From positions 2,728,001 to 2,792,000 of the forward strand of contig NC_085925.1 in NCBI RefSeq assembly GCF_035222485.1: 64,000 bases of DNA, read 5' to 3'. A program made the translations under genes and the position numbers. Every line of letters starts with the position of its first letter. Position 1 is the stretch's first letter. The notes beneath the pieces were generated by a model, which worked only from the letters and a program-made list of their open reading frames with translations, did not search any database and was not told where the DNA came from. Shown in pieces: positions 30,708-41,422 of the stretch. Source of the stretch: Podospora pseudoanserina (lineage: Eukaryota; Ascomycota; Sordariomycetes; Sordariales; Podosporaceae).

Positions 30708-31140
30708 TGTGCTTGCTCTACAGGGTAGGCGGTGGGATATTCACTCGGTAGAACTTACCTGGTATTGACTGCAGGCCTAATCCTGAGTCTCCTCTTTCCT
30801 CTCGCCTTCAAGAACCCTGCGTTAGGTCGGTTGGGTTGGGCTGGGTTGGGCACTGATGATCAACCCCGGCCAAGAAAGTCGTTTGGTGCGTGTGGTCCAA
30901 TCAAGGCAACTTCACAACTCGATACAACAACGCTAAAATAGCCAGTAAGAGCCAGCCAGCTTTCCAAGGTGACAAATGAGAACGTGGCCGTGTGAGGTAA
31001 CTGGCACTTACGGGTCAGGGCTTTCCGGGATCGAGAGGCGGTCGTGTATAGGGGCGGGTTCGAACATCAACTCAACTGTCTTCATTTCAGGAGTAGATGC
31101 CAGACTCTACATCTGTTTCTTCACCCCGTTTGGCTTCACT
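30708..31140. promoter_or_regulatory. Bidirectional intergenic region of the helical pair
   Basis: 433 bp lie between the presumed starts of the two divergent helical genes, so a shared promoter is likely. It contains short direct repeats 'ggttgggttgggctgggttgg' spread over 30829-30849. No core element can be assigned. Confidence 0.4.
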
Positions 31141-33649
31141 ATGGCACAGTCAGCTCTCCTAGAGGTCCGGCAGATCCAAAATGACAAGCTCACGTCTGAG
31201 TATAGAGGCAAGCTCTCCAATCAGTTCGTCGATGAGTTGAAATGCTCTACGCTCTTTCAAGCCGACTGGTCCGAGCTCATCAGCGCCGCTCCCACTGCGC
31301 TCTCGTTGATGGGTTCTCTTTGGGTCGCAGCAGCAGACCCCATGGCCGAGAAGATTTCCATGGCCAAGTGCATGCCCACAGATGGTTTCCGATATATGAC
31401 GAAGCGGGCTGAGCCAACGCTCAGATCATGCCTGGTTGATGGTATTCAGACTCTGTCTGCCAAATTACGGAGATTGTACATTGCTAACCGCATGCAGTCT
31501 GCAACAACGGTGGACGAGCGGCCTTCACCAAAGCAGGTGCCAATATGGACGCACTGGAGATAAACAGCAGGCGTATCTGCGAGGAGCGGGTGAGTCGGTA
31601 GAATGATCTCGACGCTTGTCATCGGTGCTCATGATGACTACCTAGATTCCTATGGTGTTCAAGCGTCTTGGACCCTGCACAAAGGGGGAAGAGGAGCTGG
31701 AGGACTTCCGCGATGCGCTTGACGCTTTCAACAAGGACGCAAAGCGATGCGCCGCTCTCGCCACCGAGACTCGCGAGGCATTCACAAAATGGGGCCTGAT
31801 GGTCGGCGAGCTGAATGCCTGTACTGAAGCGGAATCCGGGAGAGCGTCGATTCAGAAGGACGCCATCAAGATTGACGAGGACGTGGCCAGGGTTCGGGCT
31901 CAATTCGAACGAATACAAGAGAAAACGGCGGTGGAGGAAGTAAAAGCGGCCGAAGTGGCTCTCAAGCGAGCCGAGAAACGTCTCGACACAGCTATCGACA
32001 AAATTCCCGGGCCGCTGGAGAACCTCGTGACAGGTATTGTAAATGGGTACTTCTCGGCGATCCCCACCATCGTCTCTGCAGCTATTCCGGCCATTATGGC
32101 CAGCGTGAGTCCGGTGGGTGCAATGACTTCGGCAATCTCCTCGGTGAAGCAAGGCGTCGGCGCTGTGTTTCCTGGCGGCCACGCGGGCGCAGTCCCAGAA
32201 TCAGCAATCACAGCCCCCGCAGTGCTAAGAGACCCCTCATACGCGGCAGCAATCGCGATTCGCGACTTGGTCAACCACTACTATGAGTATCTTGGTGGCG
32301 AGACTGGCGAATTTGATCAATCGAAGTTTGTCGAGCATGAAGAGGCTGGGGCTCAGGGGATTCCCCAAGGAGTGTCATACTTTCTTGGGACACTGGAAGG
32401 GCAGCAAGCCCAGCTGGAGTCCACAAATACTGCTGCCAACAAAAAAATGCAGGCTGTGTTCAGCACACTCATCAAAGTTGGTTGAATATGCCCAGGTCTT
32501 GCAGTTGAAACGCATCGTGCACTGACACACCCCACAGGTGACCAAGGACATTCGGACGCACTTGAGGGAAGGCGAGAATGGCATGTCTGATGCAAGGTTA
32601 CCGGCTGACAGCCTGCGGAAATGGAAGAAGAGCGTCAAGAAAGCCCAGCAGGATGTCCTCCGCCTGAGCGTGGCTGGAAACACAGCTAGCTCTACCAATG
32701 TGCCGAATCCCTTTGCAAACATCAAAGTCAACCCAGTGGACACCTCAGCCCGTAAGACTTTTCTGTCCGTACTCGCAATGCGTCCCCATCCTGACCCAAA
32801 ATCACAGAGACTGCCCAGCTCAACTCAGCCATGCAAGCAGTCCAGCTGGCTCAGTCAGCGGCCGACGCCAAGCAAGACGCATACGACAGTGCCCTGAAGA
32901 AACAAGCCAGGACCGCAGCAATGATGGTGGAGATCCAGCAAAAGCTCACTCGACTCCAGGCGCAGGGCCGAACACTCGAGGAGATCAAGTCGGTTCTCCG
33001 CAGCTGTATCTCAATCCTGGTCGACCTCACGGTGCAGATTGCCAAGATCGAACAGTTCTTCACCATGCTGAGCACGGTCATCGACGAGATCATCCTGGTG
33101 CGCGCTGCCGAGTTCACGACCGAGATGGGCAAGGCCGGCCGGCGTGCCAAGGTCAACGGGCGGCTCAAGGTCGATGATCTATCAAAGCAGACCATCTACG
33201 CCGCGACGCTACAGCTCAAGGGCTACTTCTCAGTCTTGCAAGACATCAGCTCCATGTACAACCGAGTTGACAAGCCCCATGTACGCGACGGTCTGGACCT
33301 TTGCAGCGAGCTGTCCAAGGGCGCGGCTCTCGGAAATGGCACAATGGAGATGCAAGATCGGTTGACCAGATACATGGAGGGGTCCGGTGCGGCCGTCGCC
33401 AGAATTGTGAAGGACAAACAGGAAGAGCTCACTCGTGGTCTTCGCAGGCGCATCGATCAGGCGGCAAAGACAGCGCTCGAAATTGAGACGGCCATTTCCT
33501 CCCATGGGCTTGTTGTGGATCAGGAAGCGAAGCATGCCATCCAAGCTGGTGCTGAGACGGCCAAAGAGGATGCGAAGAAGCAAATAGAGGCAGCCATGTG
33601 GGCGGGCGAGAGAGACAGCTCAGAAGAAATTGACGGAAATGACTGGTGA
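31141..33649 (+). CDS. Large helical protein with hydrophobic hairpin, divergent partner B
   Basis: Exons 31141-31441, 31498-31589, 31646-32476, 32538-32751 and 32808-33649 give 759 residues with all phases consistent. Donors include GTATTC, GTGAGT, GTTGGT and GTAAGA; branch GCTAAC is visible in intron 1. Residues about 130-250 are long charged helices ('EELEDFRDALDAFNKDAKRC'). Residues about 263-300 form a hydrophobic hairpin ('GYFSAIPTIVSAAIPAIMAS' then 'SPVGAMTSAISSV'). Helical bundles follow ('AAMMVEIQQKLTRLQAQGRT', 'FFTMLSTVIDEIILVRAAEF') and a final Glu/Lys helix ending in acidic SSEEIDGNDW. Long helices flanking a hydrophobic hairpin are the architecture of alpha pore formers such as the Hbl/Nhe and Xax types, but also of other membrane-shaping proteins. 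No family assigned. Looks intact. Confidence 0.7.
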
Positions 33650-34074
33650 TGGAAACAGCGTGAAGACATTTATGAATCGTACCTAACTGAAAAGTTCCAT
33701 ATCAAACTCGCTCGTGTCAGGGAGCTGGGAAGGAGGCCCCTGTGGGTAACTAGCAAGTCTTCGCCATGTTTAAAATTGAATGAGTGGTGGCCCCCGGCAG
33801 AGGTGTGTTCCCATGGGAGGGTGTAGCGGTAAACTAGCATAGACTACCTAGTCAAAAGTTGGGCTTGCATGTCACAGAGGTCCACGTGGCGTCATGGCTA
33901 ATCACAGGCCGCCAGTGGGGAGAATCTGGGCCTCGGCATTTGGGTATCAATGGGACATGATTGGATCTGTTCTGTTACCTGCCCTGGCACTGGAGCTCTA
34001 TCAAGGTCCCCATCTTCCTTCTTTTACCTTGGCTGCCTCTAGGCTGGACCCTATTTCTCCTCGACATTCTCGTC
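33650..34074. other. Intergenic, no gene seen
   Basis: 3' flank of partner B and promoter side of the lectin gene. Confidence 0.4.
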
Positions 34075-34799
34075 ATGTCAGAACCCGAGCAAGACTACCT
34101 CCTCCCTGATGAATGGAACGGCCGCGTGGTCTACCTCTTCAGCGAATCCACAGGCAATGTCCTCGATCTCCATGGCGGTCTGTCCCCGCCCCAATCGCCT
34201 GAACAGCCCTTCAGGAACTGACATGTTACCTCAAAGGACAATCTCACAACGGAAACAAAGTCCAAGGGTGGCAATACCTAGGTAGCAAGGCGCAGCAATG
34301 GCGATTGCAAAAAGTCGATTCAGGGCCTTTCGGGGCTTGGGTTCTTCACAATGTTGCGTCTGGGAGTATGTTACGTTCACCTCACTACCTGGATTGGTGT
34401 TAAGGTTGCTAACGGCTGTCTCTTGAAGCTGTACTGGACCTCGACGGTGGTAGCCCAGATGACTGCACCAAAATAATGGGGTGGAAGTATTATGCTGGAA
34501 ACGGAAATCAAGAATGGTTGATCATTACCAAGAAGTATAACAACGGGTCACAGTGCATGTGAGTGACGGTTGAGAATTTCGGTGTGAGTTCGACTGACTG
34601 ACAGAGGGAAAGACTCCAGAACAGGAATTCTTTCACTGTGGCTGACATGTCGGAAGGAAAGCGGGATAATGGGTATGTCTTCAGTTAGTTTTCCAGTGAT
34701 GGATCTGTTTTGACAAAGAAAAATCGCAGAAACCCTGTTATTGGCTATCAGAGAGAGGCTTGGAATAAGAATCAGTTGTGGAGGATGAAGATTGCGTAG
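34075..34799 (+). CDS. Ricin B-type (beta-trefoil) lectin
   Basis: Exons 34075-34177, 34237-34365, 34429-34558, 34607-34672 and 34730-34799 give 165 residues. Repeats of the trefoil are clear: 'YLFSESTGNVLDLHGGQSHN' with 'QGWQYLGSKAQQWRLQKV', then 'WVLHNVASGTVLDLDGGSPD' with 'GWKYYAGNGNQEWLI', then 'NPVIGYQREAWNKNQLWRM'. The QxW signature appears as QQW, QEW and QLW. There is no signal peptide and no second domain, so this is a free cytosolic lectin like other small fungal trefoil lectins, which bind galactose-type glycans and are often defensive against grazers. Exon 4's acceptor (ACAGAG|G) was chosen to hold the frame. Convergent with the next gene. Confidence 0.85.
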
Positions 34800-35037
34800 A
34801 ACGCCGCGGGGTGGGACATACCTACAAGGGAAACGCGTGGACGAGAATACGCCATCAATGGCCAAGAAGCCGCCGGAAGAAAGTGCAGGGAAGAAGAGGA
34901 CGACCGGCATATGCTGAAAGGGAAACAGGGAGGCTCACTTCTTGAGTCATTGCCCCAGAGCAATTTTCCATCAGATCATGGTCTAGCTTTTACTGATCAT
35001 CTCTAGAACCTTTCACCCCTGAACCCCCCTCCCCAAC

Positions 35038-36804
35038 TCACATTCCCCAATCCTTCAAAATCCTGCAAACCAGCGCAGTAGTCCACCCCCTACTGCCAAT
35101 CCTCTGCTTCTGCACCCGTCCATAAGAACAAAAATCCCCCGCTGGCCACCCCCCATCCCCCTCCTGCATCCCCAACAAACTCTCCAAATCCCTCTGCACA
35201 AACCCTCTCCCCAGCCCCAAAAGCTGCCAAGCCCTCACCCTCATCGCCAAAGCAAGCGCATTCATAGGCACATTCAACCTCTCCCTCAACGCAGCTTCCA
35301 GCTCCCCCTTCAACTCCCCACACAACCTCGGCGAGGAGTCCCTGCACTCATCACACAACATGGCCAGGTAGTACAAGAAACTCTCTGGGTGGGGGTAGAA
35401 CCTATTCCCATAAACATTCGCCCGGTACCGAAGGCAATCCGCCACCAATTTTTTGGAGGGTTCGATCCTCTCGTCGGTGACGTCAAGACTAGGGAGGTCA
35501 GGGATTTGGCCTGATGAGGAGAATTTGTTCAGACAGCGGAGGACAGAGACGCAGACTTCTGGGCTTACGCGGCCGTGGCGGTCGGGGGAGAAGTACGTCT
35601 CGAAGTGACCGTCTTTGTTGCGAATGGCGAACATCGCTTCTGCGATTAGAGATGGGGGCGAGAGGAGGTGGTAGTTGGGGTGGGAAGGGGTGATGGTGAG
35701 GTAGGCGATGGAGGTGGTTTCAATGTCGGGAGGGAAGGTGGTTGTTGTTAGGATGGGGGAGGAGTGGGTGAAGTAATTCCAGAGGGTGGGTTTGACTTCG
35801 AAGTGGTGCAAAGAAGGGGAGGGCGAGGATGGAGGGGATGTGGATGAGGATGGGGGCGAAGGGGCGGGTGAGGGTGAGCAGGAAGCATCGGATATGGGGG
35901 TGGGGCTTGTGGTGTCCATCATGTCTGCCTCTTCTTGGGCCCTGGTAATAATACCATCTGGCCAGGTAAGGTACACAATGTCCTCCATGCCGGTCAGTCC
36001 CCAGATCATGAGCTGGGCAAAATTGTCTTTCAAGACGATATCGTCCTTTCCCGGCATCGAGATGACAGAGTCAAGCTTGCCAGCGTGCATGTGCAGGAAA
36101 CGCTCAGCACGGAGAGAGGCGTCCTCCAGGAGTAGGTTCCTGACAATGTTGAAAGCTCGGGTTCTCTGGTCTGGGTCTACAATCTCTCCACGTAAACCCA
36201 GCAGTCGTCCAGCACAGATGTTCTCGGACTTGTCATCCAGGTACAAGGTGGTGGATGGGTTGCAGCCCGTCTCTTGAATGACATGGCGATAGAAGGAAAG
36301 ATCTGGCTTTCGCATGCCGGCGTCGAAGGAGGTGAAGATCCTGTCAAAGACGGGCCATGGGAAGGAAGGAAGCGCTTGGACGATGTCCATGTGTTCCTTG
36401 GCGATGTTGGACATGGCGTAGATTTTGAGCGGGCGGGCTCCCTGTGCCTTTGCTGCGGCAAGCTCATGGATCAAAGCCAATGCTTCCTTGTTGACTCGCA
36501 AGGTTGACTGGGCTTGGTGTAGAGCTACCTGAACAAGTGACGGGTCGAGACCAAGATCCATCCCAAGTTTCTAGAGAATGACAAGTTGGTAAGAACAGGT
36601 CAAAGGGCTGAAAGGGGGGCCATGTACCGTGTACGCCTCATCAGTCGACATGCTGTCTTTCTCCAAATCATGCCAGGTCGCGGTGTGCATCATAAGGTGG
36701 ATCGTCTTCCGAGGAAGGGCAGTAACAGCTGAAGAGTCCCAGTCGAAGAGGACATCGCCAATGTCGAAGATGACAGTGTCGTAGGTGTTGGGTGCCATCT
36801 TCAT
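35038..36804 (-). CDS. HAD-like terpene cyclase (drimanyl-diphosphate-synthase type)
   Basis: Minus-strand exons 36804-36628 and 36570-35038 give 569 residues. The N-terminal HAD domain has motif I 'VIFDIGDVLFDWD' (Asp14), motif II 'IYAMSNIAKEH', motif III 'DAGMRKPDLSFYRHV' and motif IV 'TLYLDDKSENICAGRLLG'. A Ser/Pro-rich linker (about residues 285-315) follows. The C-terminal half is an alpha-barrel of terpene-cyclase beta type with 'RYRANVYGNRFYPHPESFLY' and 'MQEGDGGWPAGDFCSYGR'. HAD plus terpene-cyclase beta is the build of AstC-like fungal enzymes that cyclise farnesyl diphosphate to drimane skeletons; the DDxxE-like 'DDKSE' lies in motif IV. The product is unknown. No P450 or oxidase lies beside it, so there is no obvious gene cluster. 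Confidence 0.75.
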
Positions 36805-39158
36805 CTCCAGTGGTGATTGGAAAGGTTGAGGAAAGAGTATGGAAAGGTCAAGAAAGGCGTCTCTTCAGGTAGGTCAAGGGGAGTGTTTAAAAAGCGGAAA
36901 AGATGCAAGCAGACTGGCGGAATCCAAACTTGGCGGAATCCTAACCCCTGGGATGGCAAGCTTTGAGATATCTGAACACATATAAGTACTCGTTGTGCCT
37001 ATCAGACCGATTGACGACTAGAGGCTATACTCTACACCGCCATGCCAGTCGATCATGTAGGTCCAGCGATCGTGGGCAGGTATCTTCCATCATGATGACC
37101 GAAAATTCGAGTCCGAGCTGTCTTGATCCAGGATGCGATACAAAGTTGGCATTGCACTGGTGACACGGCAGAGACAATCCGACCCGTCGGTCTGGTATAT
37201 GACTGGCAACATCGGCCGGAGCCTCCGGTCCGGAGGGTGGGAATGGCTACACTGGCTGAGCCTAGGCAACGATAAAGGGTTTAGCTTGATATTCTGTGTG
37301 CGTCAAATCAGACAATGATAGGTAGGTACCTGGTCTAAAAGTCGATGCTGTGGGATACCAATGCTACCACAAAGACCTAGTGCCGATGAACCATGCATGT
37401 ATGCTAGGCTTGCTTGCGATGTTGTAGTAAGATAACACAAGGAAAGTCCGAGGAAGCAAACTACATAGGAGAACGAAACCTGCTGAGCTTCCGCATATAT
37501 TGGCATTTTCACTGTTACACGGACCCAGCGGGCTGACAGGGCGCATGCCAAGGGCTCGTCGCAACCTACCATCCATGATATATATATACACCTGAGACTG
37601 CGTGGTCCTGTTCGCTCAAAAAAGTAAAACTCTCAAGCCAGGAAAGATGATCTGATGGTGCTGACGCGTCAGCCGGGATTTCATGGACAAGTAGGAAGAA
37701 GAAATATCTCGAATGTCGCAGGTGGTTGGCGATAACACAGCAGTTGCATGGCTGTGTGAAAAGTACCTGCATCTTATATACCCAAGGTCACGGTGAAACA
37801 AGCAGATTATCACCACTAAGTCTGGTGTGATTAGGAAGGCACAAGTGGAGAAAATAAGCGACATCATGGTCACATTTGTGGCAGAAAAAAGAAAATAGTT
37901 GAGAAAGCAAGAACCCCTTGTTACAACCTGCCAAGGCATGTCAGCGTTGTAAGCTCGTGACTACGGTTGGTTACGACACCACAGCAAGATATGAGGTCAG
38001 GAGTAACCACAAGACAATTGACCACAGGGTAATCGCATCAAGACAAATAGCACAGGACCTACGGGCAGGAGGACACTGGATAACCAGGTGGTAATGGCAC
38101 CTGGGATGGCAACAGGCCGAGGCCCGTTGCTTAAGAAGTATTTAGGAGCAGTGAGTCTACCCTCGCTACTCACACCAGTCTCTACCTAGATAGCTTTCAA
38201 TCTAAGTCTTTATCTGATTCTCAGAGAGAGGGGCATGAATCCTTACGCCACCCTTCATTGCCCGGTGCACCCTAACTTTCTGCCAACATAAACCCTGCAC
38301 CAACAGAACCTTACCCTAACGCACCAGAGTAAGAGTCTGGGCGTAACACCACTCGGCATGAGAATATGTAACGCCCGTTCCTGACCTGCAGCAACCCAAT
38401 CACGCCATGCCATGACATTTTTTCATCCAGGTCAGGGCTGCAAATTCTTTGCTCCCATATGTACCAGCAGAACAGCCATCGCGTTCACATCTTCGGGATC
38501 CCAACCCTTCTAACTTCCACAGTCGCCGACTTCACTTTCTGATGCTTTGCCTTACTTGGTAGGCATCACATTTGAATTCAGGCCCGTGTCTCCATGATGA
38601 TTGGAAAGGGATTTGATGAGAAAGTTTCCTATAACCTGCTTACCATGTACTCTGACTGTGATGGGACATTGCTCTCATATCTTGCTAGCACGTGGTTCCT
38701 CTGTTGCATGCTAGCAAGTGGTTTATCCAGATATCCACCGCGTTTCCAGCCGCACCACCAAGCCTTGGTTCGCGGAATTATTGCGCCTCCGACAATGACA
38801 GGTGATGTTTTGAGTCTAGCGCCTATCACACCAGCGTCAAATATCCTGTTGTGAGCTCAAGTGGGCTTTCGTTCTTTGTTGTATGCTGACGAATTTCCCC
38901 GCCCCCTCAGAGATTGTAGGTCTGCGTCGACTCACGCCACCGCGTGTCAGCTCGCGCCTTTCTTTCCGCTATCCAATCAGGAGCCGTCCGTTAGCCCATG
39001 ACATAGGCACGATTTATCAACCATCTATTTCGGTCGGCAGCCTGATGTGAACAAAGATGTCGGGTGTTGTATAAGGCCTACAAAATCTGCTGGAAGGTAG
39101 ATGAGCGACACCACCAAAAGGCTGCAGCATACACCTTGATCTCGTCCAACCTATCAAT
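36805..39158. other. 2.35 kb gap, no gene seen, possible solo LTR
   Basis: No supported frame on either strand. 37968-38348 has loose LTR character (see separate entry). The remainder contains upstream regions of the terpene cyclase-like gene and the cupredoxin gene. Confidence 0.4.
37968..38348. mobile_element. Candidate solo LTR remnant
   Basis: Begins near 'tggttacgac' and ends near 'gggcgtaaca', roughly the TG...CA ends with inverted 'ttacg/cgtaa' seen in many fungal gypsy-type LTRs. Internal 'gcttaagaagtatttaggag' resembles an LTR core region. No target-site duplication is recognised. Old and weak. Confidence 0.25.
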
Positions 39159-39923
39159 ATGAAACTCAGCAGCATCTTCAGCCTGGCGGGACTTGTTTCC
39201 CAGACCACCGCCATAACCTGGAACGTCTCCGTCGGCAAGAATGGCCTCACCTTTGAGCCCAACGAAATCCGAGCCGGAGCTGGCGATATTGTTCAGTTCA
39301 TCTTCTGGTCCAGAAACCACAGCGTGGTAGCCGGAGAGTTCACCAGGCCCTGTATTCCTCGTCTCACTGGCGGCTTTTGGTCAGGTTTCTTCCCCACTGC
39401 GGTAGATACCATCAATGTAAGCTCCCATTTCGATTCTACTCTCCGATATTAGCAACTAACCGTTTTTCTCCAGTCCCAACTCTTCCGCGTCCAAATAAAC
39501 AGCTCGGAACCATTCGTCTTTTACTGTTCTCAAAACAACGGCCAGCACTGCAAGAACGGCATGTTCGGCATCATCAACCCCGGCGTGACAGGCATCACCA
39601 CTCTCTCCAGCTACCGAAACCTAGCCGCGGGGGCAGGCAACGCCACTTCACCAAGGGTCCCTTCCTTTGGGGGCCAGATTGGGGAGAATCCCAACACTTC
39701 TGTGCCGCCGAGCTCGTCGACCTCGATTTCCTCTACGGCGACAAGCACTGTTTTGACTAGCACGAGCACGATCACGAGCGGCACTGTGACTTCTGCTACG
39801 ACTATCACCTCCACTAGCACTGACAGCAGCACGTCAACGAGGACTGGAAATGCGGCTGCCAGGACGGGTGCACCTGTTGCGGCGCTGGCAGTTGCTGGAG
39901 CTGCAGCTATGTTCTTTGTTTGA
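39159..39923 (+). CDS. Secreted serine/threonine-rich cupredoxin, GPI-anchor type
   Basis: Exons 39159-39416 and 39474-39923 give 235 residues. The intron has GTAAGC, a CTAACC branch and CTCCAG. There is a signal peptide ('MKLSSIFSLAGLVSQTTA') and a cupredoxin domain at residues 19-130 with the type-1 copper set His54 (SRNHSVV), Cys104 (FYCSQ), His111 and Met116 (HCKNGM). A Ser/Thr stalk ('SSTATSTVLTSTSTITSGTV') and a C-terminal hydrophobic end ('APVAALAVAGAAAMFFV') follow, the pattern of a GPI-anchored extracellular serine-rich protein. Such proteins sit in the cell wall; their redox role is unproven. Confidence 0.85.
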
Positions 39924-40188
39924 GTCAGGTGTGATGATGGTGGCGATTGCGTGATGCTTGGGGGGTGTCCGGATGGGACTATGCCGCGGTTCGGACATAA
40001 GTTCAAGTTCTTTGTTTGACATTTTGTTGTTGTGGTTATTATTGTCAGCTTGGGTGGTTTACCCCTGAAACATTACTCAGGGGCACTATTTTGTATGCAA
40101 CTGCATGAATATGAATCTTGTGTCTTCTTTCGGACACACCCATCCAACTACCAACATCCGCATTGCCTGCCAGACTTTAACAAATCTC

Positions 40189-41136
40189 TCAAGCCTCACC
40201 CAACTGTCTCGGTCCCTTCAGCACAGCATCCCACGGAAAATCCTCCGCATCAAAAGCCTCAAACCCATGACAAATCGAGTCCCCCAACCCTGTCTTCCCA
40301 TCCAGCAGTATCGGGTCATCCCTCTTTCCGATCAACCTCTGCGCCAACCACCTTTTTGGATCCAAGCTGAATTTCACCACAGGCTTAACCTCGACCTTCA
40401 TCCAAAACGGCTCTGCCGGCCTCGGCAGGGTCAGCAAAACCACCCCCCGAAACGAGCGGAATATCCCCCCTTTGCTAACAGGGTTCTCAGCCATATCCCA
40501 CGCTACCGAATTCGCGCCCTCGTCATGGTCGTCATCTTGAGCTAGATACCCGTGCAGCTCTGCCTGGCCTTCTTCCATCTTGGTCGTTTCCTTGGCCCAG
40601 CGGGGTGTGACGCCGACGGAAGGGCCCAGGCCAAAGGGGGTGTCGAATAGGGTCAAGGGAGCGGCGATTTCAAAGGTGTTGGAGTTTGTTCTTGCTTGTG
40701 GGGGGCCGATGATGGAGACGGGGGCGAAGTTGGAGATGATGGGGTCGTAGCTTGGGGAGGCTGAGGGGAGGGAGGGTTTGGATGGGGAGGTGGTGTGGGT
40801 GAAGGTGAGGGTTATTTCTGCCGAGGAGAAGCGGGAGGTGGAGGTGGTGGGGAAGCGGAAGGTGAAGTCTAGGGCTAGGAGGCAGGAGGGGAGGGAGTGA
40901 TAGGTGCCGTATTGGACGTGGCGGAGGTAGGCGGTGTAGGAACTGGGGGAGAGGGAGGAGTGGGTCGCTAGGGGGCGGTTGATGCGGGAGTTGTTTGTAA
41001 TCGCGAGGGTTGGGGGAACAGAAGGGTCGGGAATAAGGGGGGAGGTGATGGCCCAGGGGGAAGTGGAGATTTCTTCTTGTTCGGGGGTTTGGGAGTCATG
41101 GTCGAGGTCGTGAGGGGAGGAGTCTGGAGAGGCCAT
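40189..41136 (-). CDS. Conserved-looking hypothetical protein
   Basis: Single exon, 315 residues, start 'MASPDSSPHDLDHDSQ'. The N-terminus is disordered and acidic. The remainder alternates beta-type segments ('YGTYHSLPSCLLALDFTFRF', 'FSSAEITLTFTH', 'GGIFRSFRGVVLLTLPRPAE', 'WMKVEVKPVVKFSLDPKRWL'), suggesting a beta-sandwich. There is no signal peptide, TM or catalytic motif. Codon use and length support a real gene. No family recognised. Divergent from the CHAT gene with 286 bp between. Confidence 0.65.
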   Translation of the reverse strand: MASPDSSPHDLDHDSQTPEQEEISTSPWAITSPLIPDPSVPPTLAITNNSRINRPLATHSSLSPSSYTAYLRHVQYGTYHSLPSCLLALDFTFRFPTTSTSRFSSAEITLTFTHTTSPSKPSLPSASPSYDPIISNFAPVSIIGPPQARTNSNTFEIAAPLTLFDTPFGLGPSVGVTPRWAKETTKMEEGQAELHGYLAQDDDHDEGANSVAWDMAENPVSKGGIFRSFRGVVLLTLPRPAEPFWMKVEVKPVVKFSLDPKRWLAQRLIGKRDDPILLDGKTGLGDSICHGFEAFDAEDFPWDAVLKGPRQLGEA

Positions 41137-41422
41137 GTTGAGGGAGGGGCAAGCGGAGGTGTACTTTTGGGAGACAGTCGTGGCCGAGATGCTCTTGTGG
41201 CGGGTTAATGTCGAGGTGGGTGTTGTGGCAATTGGGATGAGTTATGAAGCATGAATGCTCAGAGTGAAAATAATGTGCGGTGATATGCAATAGATAAAAG
41301 GAAAATGCGAGGTTCGCGGCTGCCTCAGTTGTGGTGCGGCTGAGGTGTGCCCGTGATATCCCCGCACTACCATTTTGTGTTACATTTCTTCACTCTTCCA
41401 TGCAACAAAATAACTCAACTAA

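Noticed and set aside
34075-39923. Terpenoid biosynthetic gene cluster around the HAD-type cyclase
   Set aside because: Neighbours are a lectin and a cell-wall cupredoxin; no P450, oxidoreductase, transporter or regulator nearby.
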